Origin: an uncultured Pseudomonadota bacterium | Lineage (GTDB): Bacteria; Pseudomonadota; Gammaproteobacteria; Methylococcales; Methylomonadaceae | Assembly: GCA_903902945.1 (NCBI GenBank) | Contig: CAIUWU010000199.1 | Coordinates: 1-6,205 of the forward strand | Direction of reading: 5' to 3' | Length of the DNA stretch: 6,205 nucleotides | Shown: positions 1-5,303 of the stretch, piece by piece | Numbering within the stretch: the first letter of the stretch is position 1 | Layout: each line of letters opens with the position of its first letter | Made by a program: the position numbers and the translations under genes | Notes under the pieces: model-generated | What the model saw: the letters and a program-made list of their open reading frames with translations, nothing else | Database searches by the model: none | What the model was told of the DNA's origin: nothing

Positions 1-514
1 CTTCCAGGCCGGGCCAGTTATGCATCCCAAATACCGCCTGCATCGGAAACCGTTCAAATAAACCTTCTTTAATCATTTCATGGGCACCACCGCCGTCTTC
101 TTCGGCGGGCTGAAAAATCAGATACACCGTGCCTGCAAAGTTGCGGTGGGTAGCCAAGTATTGTGCCGCTGCCAGCAGCATGGCGGTATGACCATCATGG
201 CCGCAAGCGTGCATTTTGCCCGGATGTCGTGAGGCATGAGCAAACTGGTTCTGCTCGTGAATCGGTAAAGCATCCATATCGGCGCGCAAGCCGATGGCGC
301 GCCCGGAATTGCCATTGCTGATCACCCCGACCACTCCGGTGCCAGCTAGGCCGCGGTGAACGCTGATGCCCCAGTGGTTTAGGGTTCTGGCCACCAGTTC
401 GGCGGTCCGGTGTTCTTCAAAGCGCAGTTCGGGATGCGCATGCAGGTCTTGACGCAGAGTGCGGATGTTATCGATGTGGTCAACGATTTCGCTGATCAAA
501 ACGGGGTTGGGCAC
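1..514 (-). CDS. M20D-family metal-dependent amidohydrolase (hippurate / N-acyl amino acid hydrolase type), 3' part outside window
   Basis: This is the first 171 codons of a peptidase family M20, subfamily D, amidohydrolase; the rest lies beyond the left edge. Members cleave the amide bond of N-acyl amino acids (hippurate, N-acetyl amino acids, indole-acetyl amino acids) in the cytoplasm, using two metal ions. Visible motifs in order: DLHAHPEL (23-30), GLRADMDALPI (75-85), HACGHDGHTAM (102-112), FQPAEE (134-139) and GMHNWPG (163-169). By family precedent Cys104, His106, Glu139 and His165 are metal ligands and Glu138 the catalytic base. The dimerisation domain and the last metal histidine would be in the missing part. 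The start is GTG, chosen because an AAGGAG ribosome binding site lies 7 nt upstream and the homology begins right after it. The gene follows the ligase by 23 nt on the same strand, so co-transcription is likely. The exact substrate cannot be told from sequence. Confidence 0.93.
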   Translation of the reverse strand, partial: MPNPVLISEIVDHIDNIRTLRQDLHAHPELRFEEHRTAELVARTLNHWGISVHRGLAGTGVVGVISNGNSGRAIGLRADMDALPIHEQNQFAHASRHPGKMHACGHDGHTAMLLAAAQYLATHRNFAGTVYLIFQPAEEDGGGAHEMIKEGLFERFPMQAVFGMHNWPGLE

Positions 515-521
515 GGGCGGT

Positions 522-527
522 CTCCTT
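522..527 (-). promoter_or_regulatory. Ribosome binding site fixing the GTG start of the M20 amidohydrolase
   Basis: The minus strand reads AAGGAG, a near-perfect Shine-Dalgarno, with 7 nt between it and the GTG at 514-512. It sits in the 23-nt gap after the ligase stop codon. It is the reason for choosing GTG over later in-frame starts. Confidence 0.8.
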
Positions 528-537
528 GAAATCGGTT

Positions 538-2031
538 TTAAGCGCTGGGGCGTGTATAACGGTGTTTGACACCGAGCGGAAAATACGCGGGATCGGCAAA
601 CGGGTACAGACTGATCTGCGGTAACTGTCGTTCCGGCGGTGTGTAATGGGCAAATTCGCTGTTCAGCCGCCTGAGCTGATCGCGAACCGAAACAGCGATG
701 CGTTCAGCAAGTGCGTTACTGGCTTCGATCTCGGGCAGCAGTTCAACGGCGATATGCAAATATTTATCGCCGTTCTGATCGAGTCGGGTTTCCAGAACGA
801 ATTTGCCGCTCACTACCTGGTGAATGCCGACTTGCTCCAGACCTACCGAGACATTTTCCGGGAAGATATTGGCGCCGTAATACGACACCGTAAAATCGGC
901 CCGGCCGAATACATAAACCAGTGGTAGTCTGCGTGGCTGAAAATCAGCCGGCAAACCTAAATCAGTAACCGAACCGATGCCGTAGGCTTGCAGAAATTCC
1001 CAGATTGCCTCATAGCTGATCAGACCGCCTTTATCGGCAATGTGATAACGCAGCAGTGGCAGACTGTTGGCGCCGGACACAACCAAGGTGTTCTGTTCAA
1101 CTTCAAAGAAACGGCTGGCGGGATCATATTGCACCAGAGTCGGTAAGCGTGCTTCGCCAAACAAACGCTGAGCCGCTGCCGGTTGTGTTGCCAGCCAGCG
1201 ACGGATGGCAATCGTCAGCGGTGTTTCGTTACCCAGCACACCGCCATCGGCGGTACCGTACAGTGAAGCCGAATCAAAGCATGGGGTTTGGGAGCCGGTA
1301 CGGCTGGCTAATAACTGGCGCCATTCTTCGCTGAACACTTCACCGGCAAACACCAGCTTGGTCTGATAGGCCGCCCAATCAATGCCTTCGGCGATGCCGG
1401 CATCGAGCACATCTTTGATAAACGGCGGATAACCGAGCAGCACGGTCTGTTCAAAATACGGAGCCAGTTCCCGCACGACACGGAAAATTTCCGCTTTGTT
1501 ATTGCCGGGGGTCGCCACCATCAGCGGATAGCCTTTGGCGGCCAGATGCCAGCAGCAGGAGGTGGTGAACAGACCACCGACCCAGTTGCCGAGCGCAAAA
1601 CAGACGATTGCCAGTGTACTGCGTTGCTGGCTGTGGAAGCTGTCGCGAAACACCTGTTCAAAGCGCACCGCAATATCCATTTCATAAGCCAGTGAACGTG
1701 GCCAGAAGGTCGCCTGTCCGGTGGAACCCGAAGATACGGCAATCCGGTCGGCGGCTTGCAGGCTGCCGCCCAGACAACGCTCCGGCAATGGATACGCTTT
1801 CATGTAATTGCTTTTGTTGGTCAGCGGCAAACGCTGATAATCGGCGTAGCTGCCAACCGAGCCGGGATCGATGTTGTGGCTGTGCAAAAAGGCCCGGTAG
1901 GCCGGTACTTCGTTGGCGCAGCGCTGAAACAGCTTCACAATTTGTTGTTCGGGGTCCATCGCTTGCTGTTCAGCCAGCAGAGTCGATAAGTCGCGGGAAA
2001 TAAAATCATTAACAGCGCTGATTGCAGTCAT
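538..2031 (-). CDS. PaaK-like (COG1541, phenylacetate-CoA ligase family) adenylate-forming enzyme, substrate unknown
   Basis: This 497-residue protein belongs to the ANL adenylate-forming superfamily, closest in look to phenylacetate-CoA ligase/CapK-type proteins. Such enzymes activate a carboxylic acid with ATP to an acyl-AMP and pass it to CoA or another acceptor. Visible motifs, numbered from the ATG: the phosphate-binding loop SSGSTGQ (100-106), LYGTADGG (257-264) in the place of the A5 motif, LRYHIADKGG (327-336), GRADFTVSYYGANIFPENV (376-394, the A8 hinge region) and a C-terminal GVKHRY with Lys489 a candidate catalytic lysine. A5 carries Asp where many relatives have Glu. The N-terminal 90 residues are the helical region usual for the family. 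The frame is open upstream to a TTG at 2043, and an in-frame TGA stops it two codons earlier. I prefer the ATG at 2031, although neither start has a clear ribosome binding site. It lies just upstream of the M20 amidohydrolase on the same strand and is divergent from yajQ. Native substrate and acceptor are not inferable. Confidence 0.85.
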   Translation of the reverse strand: MTAISAVNDFISRDLSTLLAEQQAMDPEQQIVKLFQRCANEVPAYRAFLHSHNIDPGSVGSYADYQRLPLTNKSNYMKAYPLPERCLGGSLQAADRIAVSSGSTGQATFWPRSLAYEMDIAVRFEQVFRDSFHSQQRSTLAIVCFALGNWVGGLFTTSCCWHLAAKGYPLMVATPGNNKAEIFRVVRELAPYFEQTVLLGYPPFIKDVLDAGIAEGIDWAAYQTKLVFAGEVFSEEWRQLLASRTGSQTPCFDSASLYGTADGGVLGNETPLTIAIRRWLATQPAAAQRLFGEARLPTLVQYDPASRFFEVEQNTLVVSGANSLPLLRYHIADKGGLISYEAIWEFLQAYGIGSVTDLGLPADFQPRRLPLVYVFGRADFTVSYYGANIFPENVSVGLEQVGIHQVVSGKFVLETRLDQNGDKYLHIAVELLPEIEASNALAERIAVSVRDQLRRLNSEFAHYTPPERQLPQISLYPFADPAYFPLGVKHRYTRPSA

Positions 2032-2104
2032 GGGTAGGGCCAATGTCAGTCATGATCGCGCATGTTACGACGTTTGCGTGGCTTTGATAATCGTTCGCTG
2101 GCGG

Positions 2105-2133
2105 TTGAATCTTGGCGGCAAGGCTTTTATAGT
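2105..2133 (+). promoter_or_regulatory. Sigma70-type promoter of yajQ
   Basis: TTGAAT (2105-2110) and TATAGT (2128-2133) are separated by 17 nt, close to consensus for both boxes and for spacing. Transcription would start near 2140 and leave a leader of about 25 nt before the yajQ ATG. It lies in the 133-nt divergent gap with the ligase gene; I saw no comparably good promoter facing the ligase. Confidence 0.6.
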
Positions 2134-2164
2134 GCGCAGCTTCGTCTAATCATGAGCTTACACT

Positions 2165-2647
2165 ATGCCTTCATTCGATATTGTTTCAGAAATTGATGGT
2201 CACGAAATTACCAACGCCGTCGATCAGGCCAATAAAGAAGTCTCTACCCGGTTTGACTTCAAAGGCTCCGATGCCCGCTTCGAGCAACAGGATGACAGCA
2301 TCATCATGAAAGCCGAATCGACTTTTCAGTTACAGCAAATGCTGCCGATTCTGTACGCCAAAATGGGCAAACGCGGTATCGATATAAACAGTCTGGAAAG
2401 CGGCAAAATTCAAGATACCGGTAAAACTGCCCAGCAAACCATTACCCTGAAACAGGGACTCAGCTCGGATTTCGCCAAAAAAATCGTTAAGCTGATCAAA
2501 GATAAAAAGCTCAAAGTACAGGCGGCGATTAACGGCGACAAAGTACGGGTTACCGGCAAAAAGCGCGACGATCTGCAAGAGGTGATTCAGATGTTGCGCA
2601 CGGAAGAATTGGAGCAGCCGCTACAGTTCAATAACTTTCGCGATTAA
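2165..2647 (+). CDS. yajQ: YajQ family nucleotide / cyclic-di-GMP-binding protein
   Basis: This is a complete 160-residue YajQ (UPF0234) protein, about the length of the E. coli protein. The family folds as two RNP-like domains. E. coli YajQ has been reported to bind nucleotides and RNA, and the Xanthomonas and Pseudomonas homologues bind cyclic-di-GMP and work with transcription regulators to control virulence or surface behaviour. The family signature is visible from end to end: MPSFDIVSEID at the N-terminus, STRFDFKGSDARFE (27-40), MLPILYAKMGKRGID (59-73), QTITLKQGLS (91-100), a lysine-rich KKIVKLIKDKKLKVQA stretch (105-120), RVTGKKRDDLQEVIQML (128-144) and the ending LQFNNFRD. The ATG is fixed by the conserved N-terminus; only a weak GAG ribosome-binding element precedes it. 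The gene looks monocistronic and is followed by decayed DNA. I found no convincing intrinsic terminator downstream. Confidence 0.97.
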   Translation: MPSFDIVSEIDGHEITNAVDQANKEVSTRFDFKGSDARFEQQDDSIIMKAESTFQLQQMLPILYAKMGKRGIDINSLESGKIQDTGKTAQQTITLKQGLSSDFAKKIVKLIKDKKLKVQAAINGDKVRVTGKKRDDLQEVIQMLRTEELEQPLQFNNFRD

Positions 2648-2667
2648 TCATTACGGGGCTGGCTGGG

Positions 2668-2838
2668 TCATGGCCGGTTTATTGGCCGGCGCCTCAGGAC
2701 CAGCCAATAGGCCGTCGTCGCACTGAGACCGGCAACCACGACACACAGCAATAGCGTCAGGATTTGCAGCAAGAATAATTGCAGGCTCAGGCATCCGGAT
2801 GCCAAAGCCCCAATCGACGAAATACCGAACCATAAACT
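2668..2838 (-). pseudogene. C-terminal fragment of an unrecognised membrane protein, 5' part lost at an IS remnant
   Basis: Read on the minus strand, about 56 residues end at a TGA (2670-2668). The stretch looks like the tail of an integral membrane protein: a first hydrophobic segment begins SLWFGISSIGALASG, a long second one includes LQLFLLQILTLLLCVVVAGL, and a positively charged tail ends LVLRRRPINRP, consistent with a cytoplasmic C-terminus. The frame runs on to an ATG at 2937, but those 33 extra residues lie antisense to transposase-derived sequence, are not hydrophobic, and read as chance. The fragment has no plausible start of its own, so I infer that insertion followed by deletion removed the 5' part. 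It converges on yajQ with a 20-nt gap. I do not recognise the family, and a chance open frame cannot be excluded. Confidence 0.35.
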
Positions 2839-2840
2839 GG

Positions 2841-3150
2841 ACCTATGACACCAAGCGCGACCACTCGGCGATTGCCGAACGGGATGCACAAACCATTTTC
2901 CTGCGTCCAAGAACAACAAACCTTGCGCGTCATGCAACGGTCAGGCGAGCTATCAGGAAAAAATGGAGCGGTTATCAGCGGTTATCATCGCCCTAGCCTA
3001 GTGGAAACCAATATGCGTGGCTTCAAATTGTTGAGCGAACGCATTGACGCAAGACTTTTCAACAGCCAGGTCGCTGAATTACAGATTCGAGCGGCATTGT
3101 TGAATCGGTTTACCCCGTTGGGTAGGCCGCTCACGGGGGCTATAGCCTAA
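2841..3150 (+). pseudogene. IS5-family transposase, 5'-truncated and frameshifted
   Basis: Two overlapping frames together give the C-terminal part of an IS5-family DDE transposase. The first frame (2841-2966) reads TYDTKRDHSAIAERDAQ and, after a poorly conserved middle that seems shorter than in intact relatives, AIRKKWSGY. The second frame (from 2977) resumes SGYHRPSLVETNMRGFK and continues to the typical tail QVAELQIRAALLNRFTPLG, ending at a TAA at 3150. The switch is caused by a 10-bp tandem duplication. The third catalytic residue (Glu, codon 3004-3006) of the Y(2)R(3)E(6)K signature is kept, but the signature Arg is Pro (codon 2992-2994). The two catalytic Asp residues expected upstream are missing. 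Family assignment rests on the YDTK...AIA, KKWSGYH and AELQ-R-A-LNRFT-LG patterns. It is certainly inactive. Confidence 0.82.
2967..2987 (+). repeat. 10-bp tandem duplication that frameshifts the transposase
   Basis: AGCGGTTATC occurs twice in direct succession (2967-2976 and 2977-2986), with the following A shared. Removing one copy restores a continuous frame through KKWSGYHRPSLVE, which matches the expected transposase sequence. This points to a slippage-type duplication after insertion. Confidence 0.9.
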
Positions 3151-3188
3151 ATCCGCCCTGTGGATTGGGGTAAGGGTAAATTTGCTTG

Positions 3189-3211
3189 CGATTCGATTTA
3201 TGAACAAAGCC
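3189..3211 (+). repeat. Probable right terminal inverted repeat of the IS remnant
   Basis: Read on the minus strand from 3211, the sequence begins GGCTTTGTTCATAAATCGA. This resembles the GGCTTTGTTGCATAAAT-type ends I recall for IS5-group elements, apparently with one base missing. It lies about 60 nt after the transposase stop, where a right end would be expected. The left partner is not present in the window, so this rests on position and recall only. Confidence 0.45.
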
Positions 3212-3381
3212 TTGTAGAAAACCTGGTAACCGGCAAAACTGCTGAGAATCTGGCGCTTTGAGGAGCGGGATCAGTTACCTAGAGGCGGTGTGCCCGGTCG
3301 TCGATCAAGAAAATTAACACTGATGTTAGCAATTAGTCTTTGAGGGGGAATTGGTAACCGGACTGCGCTGCGATTGAGACG
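3212..3381. other. Unassigned intergenic stretch between IS remnant and transporter gene
   Basis: I see no supportable gene here. Several frames are open for 20 to 45 codons on either strand, but none has a start with a ribosome binding site or a recognisable motif. A 10-bp direct repeat marks both ends of the region. A short AT-rich hairpin (TAACA...TGTTA, 3315-3329) precedes T residues on the minus strand and could act as a weak end to the transporter transcript, but the 5-bp stem is too poor to call a terminator. Confidence 0.5.
3224..3361. repeat. Direct repeat TGGTAACCGG, two copies 128 bp apart
   Basis: TGGTAACCGG is present at 3224-3233 and again at 3352-3361. Each copy is followed by an ACTGC, at slightly different distances (4 nt and 0 nt). 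The pair brackets the unassigned sequence next to the IS end. The repeat is exact for 10 bp only, so chance is possible. Confidence 0.4.
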
Positions 3382-4647
3382 TTATTGGCGCTCTTGTTCA
3401 GCGTCCAGGTGCTCGGGGGCATCGACTAAAGCGGCAATCACCAGATCGCCGCTGACATTGAGAGTGGTGCGGCACATGTCCAGTAGTCGGTCTACGCCCA
3501 GAATCAAGCCCATGCCTTCAGCCGGTATGCCCACTTGCTGAGTCAGAATCATGATCAGCGGCAATGAGCCGCCAGGTACGCCGGCGGTGCCGATACCGGC
3601 CAGAATCGACATCAATACCACCTGAATCTGCTGGCCCAGTGACAGATCAAGGCCGTAAACCTGAGCCAGAAACAGCACGGTAATGCCTTCGAATAAAGCC
3701 GTGCCGTTCTGGTTGGCGGTCGAGCCTATGGTTAACACAAAACGCGCTATTTCTGGACGCAGCTTTAACTGCTGCTCGGCCAGTTCCAGCGAACGCGGCA
3801 AAGTGGCGTTGGAAGATGCCGTTGCAAAGGCCTGCAAATAAACTTCACGGCACTGACGAAAAAACTGCAGTGGTCTGATGCGGGTAAATGCTTTTAATAA
3901 CAGGCTGTAAACTACGGTTTGTTGCAGTAGCAGACCGATAATCACAATCAGCACATAAAAGCCGAGTGAAAACAGTATTTGATAACCGAATTTAAACGTT
4001 GACTGAAACACCAGCGCAAACACCGCAACCGGCGCCAGTTTCATGGCGTTATCGACAATCACCAGGCAGGCGGCATAGCTCTCTTCCAGCAATTCCACCC
4101 AGCGCGAGTGCTGGCTGGTCTGGCTTGCCGCCAGGGCAGCGCCAAACACCAGCGCAAAGAACATCAACGCCAGCATTTCACCCTCCAGCGCTTGAGCCGC
4201 AGCACTGACAGGGTTTTTGGGGATGATTTCCAGCAAGGCTTGCAGCACCGGTTTGGCTGCTGCGGCATTGCCGGCGATTTTGCTGACCGAGCCGCTATCG
4301 TGACTCACCTGACTGATATCCAGCCCCACGCCGGGTTTGGCCAGATTGACCAGGCCCACGCCAATCACCACCGAAGCAGAACTGGCCAACACGGTAAACA
4401 GCAAGGTGCGACGCGCTATCCGGGCTAAACCTTGATGGCTGCTGAGCTGGAATACACCTAATATCAGGCCGCTCATCACCATCGGTACGACGATCATGAA
4501 AATCAGCCGCAGAAACAGCTGCCCTATCGGTTCCAGCAGATAGTGATTGAGGATTTGCAGGGCCTCAAGCTGGGCATAACCATGTGCAGCCAGTCCGGCA
4601 AGTGTGCCCAGTAACAGGCTTAGCAGTAAACGGTAGTGGGTTTTCAT
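3382..4647 (-). CDS. DAACS-family dicarboxylate/amino acid:cation symporter (GltP/DctA-like)
   Basis: This 421-residue inner-membrane transporter of the dicarboxylate/amino acid:cation symporter family would import glutamate, aspartate or a C4-dicarboxylate with Na+ or H+. The N-terminus is a first membrane helix, and several long hydrophobic segments follow. The transport core is clear: serine-rich hairpin 1 around TASSNATLP (276-284), NQNGT (312-316) in the TM7 cation-binding motif, hairpin 2 GTAGVPGG (353-360), and TM8 DMCRTTLNVSGD (390-401). By alignment to archaeal GltPh, Asp390, Arg393, Thr394, Asn397 and Asp401 match its substrate and cation residues D394, R397, T398, N401 and D405. 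Arg393 favours a substrate with an acidic side chain. The NMDGT motif of GltPh is NQNGT here, which replaces an acidic cation-site residue by Asn. The start ATG leaves a natural N-terminal helix, but only a GAG touching the start codon resembles a ribosome binding site. The gene stands alone, divergent from yhfA, with IS debris downstream. The exact substrate is undetermined. Confidence 0.93.
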   Translation of the reverse strand: MKTHYRLLLSLLLGTLAGLAAHGYAQLEALQILNHYLLEPIGQLFLRLIFMIVVPMVMSGLILGVFQLSSHQGLARIARRTLLFTVLASSASVVIGVGLVNLAKPGVGLDISQVSHDSGSVSKIAGNAAAAKPVLQALLEIIPKNPVSAAAQALEGEMLALMFFALVFGAALAASQTSQHSRWVELLEESYAACLVIVDNAMKLAPVAVFALVFQSTFKFGYQILFSLGFYVLIVIIGLLLQQTVVYSLLLKAFTRIRPLQFFRQCREVYLQAFATASSNATLPRSLELAEQQLKLRPEIARFVLTIGSTANQNGTALFEGITVLFLAQVYGLDLSLGQQIQVVLMSILAGIGTAGVPGGSLPLIMILTQQVGIPAEGMGLILGVDRLLDMCRTTLNVSGDLVIAALVDAPEHLDAEQERQ

Positions 4648-4694
4648 CTCGATTTTGGCTGGGGTGCGGGCAAGGCAGGGAAATTGGTTGCAGA

Positions 4695-4700
4695 ATTATA
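4695..4700 (-). promoter_or_regulatory. Candidate -10 box for the symporter gene
   Basis: The minus strand carries a perfect TATAAT, 47 nt upstream of the symporter ATG. The hexamer 17 nt further upstream (AAGCTT) is a poor -35 element, so the promoter may be weak or activator-dependent. The call rests mainly on the -10 box and its position. Confidence 0.4.
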
Positions 4701-4879
4701 GACTTAAAGCCGCAGACAAGCTTGATGAGCCGCTCGATGGCGTTGTCACACAGATTTCATCTAATAAGGTTAAATTATCCAAGATAAGACGCTAGCCAAT
4801 GCCGCAGTAAAAAAATCAATGCTTTTGAAAGTATCGTTGTAAAATCGGCGGCAATTTTTTCTGTTCTTTAGGGTAAGTG

Positions 4880-5299
4880 ATGCAAGCAACGGTTAAATGG
4901 GTCGACGGCAGAATGTTTGTCGGCGAATCTGGCAGCGGTCATGCGGTAGTGATGGACGGGCCTCCCGATCACGGCGGACGTAATATTGGCATTCGCCCTA
5001 TGGAATTGCTGCTGATTGGCGTGGGTGGCTGTTCGTCTTTTGATGTGGTCGATATTCTGCAGAAAGGCCGTCATCCGGTAACTGCCTGTGTTGCTGAACT
5101 GAGTGCCGAGCGTGCAGAGTCGGTTCCCAGCGTGTTTACCAAAGTTCATTTGCATTTTAAGGTGACCGGCAAGGATTTATCGGCTTCGGCGGTAGAAAGA
5201 GCGGTCAAGCTATCTGCCGAAAAATATTGTTCGGCATCGATTATGCTGGGTAATGCCGGTGTAGAAGTAAGTCATGATTTTGAAATTTTAGAGGGTTGA
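4880..5299 (+). CDS. yhfA: YhfA-type OsmC family protein (peroxide-reducing thiol protein fold)
   Basis: This is a complete 139-residue OsmC-superfamily protein, closely resembling E. coli YhfA along its length: MQATVKWVDG at the start, a GESGSGH turn, PMELLLIGVGGCSSFDVVDIL (40-60), LHFKVTGKDL (91-100) and LSAEKYCSASIML (111-123). The two Cys expected of OsmC/Ohr proteins are present at 51 and 117, with a further Cys at 70. OsmC and Ohr use this pair to reduce organic hydroperoxides as a cytoplasmic dimer; the role of the YhfA branch itself is not settled. I chose the ATG at 4880 over the adjacent GTG at 4877 because AGGG lies 6 nt upstream of the ATG and the family starts MQA. A possible -10 box TAAAAT (4840-4845) lacks a good -35. 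It is followed 4 nt later by speD. YhfA adjoins crp in E. coli, and I recall a similar vfr-OsmC-speD order in Pseudomonas; here the upstream neighbour is the divergent symporter. Confidence 0.94.
   Translation: MQATVKWVDGRMFVGESGSGHAVVMDGPPDHGGRNIGIRPMELLLIGVGGCSSFDVVDILQKGRHPVTACVAELSAERAESVPSVFTKVHLHFKVTGKDLSASAVERAVKLSAEKYCSASIMLGNAGVEVSHDFEILEG
5291..5295 (+). promoter_or_regulatory. Ribosome binding site for the TTG start of speD
   Basis: GAGGG lies inside the last codons of yhfA, 8 nt before the TTG at 5304. It supports the TTG start and suggests that speD translation is coupled to that of yhfA. Confidence 0.7.
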
Positions 5300-5303
5300 T
5301 TAG

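Larger units (their letters stand above)
2839..3211 (+). mobile_element. 3' remnant of an IS5-like insertion sequence
   Basis: This segment holds the last third of a DDE transposase gene, a short 3' non-coding stretch, and a probable terminal inverted repeat ending AAAGCC at 3211. The left end of the element, including the first two catalytic Asp residues and the left inverted repeat, is absent, so the remnant cannot transpose. The left boundary is approximate: transposase-like sequence starts at 2841, and just before it the opposite strand reads as membrane-protein coding. No target-site duplication can be tested because the left end is missing. Confidence 0.75.

Noticed and set aside
1608..2003. 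A 131-codon plus-strand open frame inside the ligase gene
   Set aside because: It is antisense to conserved ligase coding sequence; the Arg/Cys/Pro-rich product is typical of a shadow frame.
2152..2196. A 14-codon open frame overlapping the yajQ start in another frame
   Set aside because: There is no ribosome binding site and no sign of a leader-peptide pattern; it is probably chance.
2677..2694. GC-rich inverted repeat (GCCGG...CCGGC) after yajQ as a terminator
   Set aside because: The stem is 5 bp and no T run follows on either strand.
2839..2937. N-terminal extension of the minus-strand membrane fragment to an ATG at 2937
   Set aside because: These codons are antisense to transposase-derived sequence, are not hydrophobic, and the ATG has no ribosome binding site. 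The fragment is better read as truncated.
3245..3343. Short open stretch reading RIWRFEERDQLPRGGV in the gap before the symporter
   Set aside because: It has no start codon with a ribosome binding site, no recognisable family, and stops close on both sides. Possibly a decayed gene, but unsupported.
4775..4787. Small hairpin TTATC-CAA-GATAA between the symporter and yhfA
   Set aside because: It is a 5-bp AT-rich stem with a 3-nt loop, as expected by chance in AT-rich intergenic DNA.
4801..4860. GCCGC...GCGGC followed by ATTTTTT upstream of yhfA as a terminator or riboswitch-like element
   Set aside because: The stem is 5 bp with a loop of about 40 nt, and no gene ends upstream on this strand. 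The T run more likely lies in the yhfA leader.
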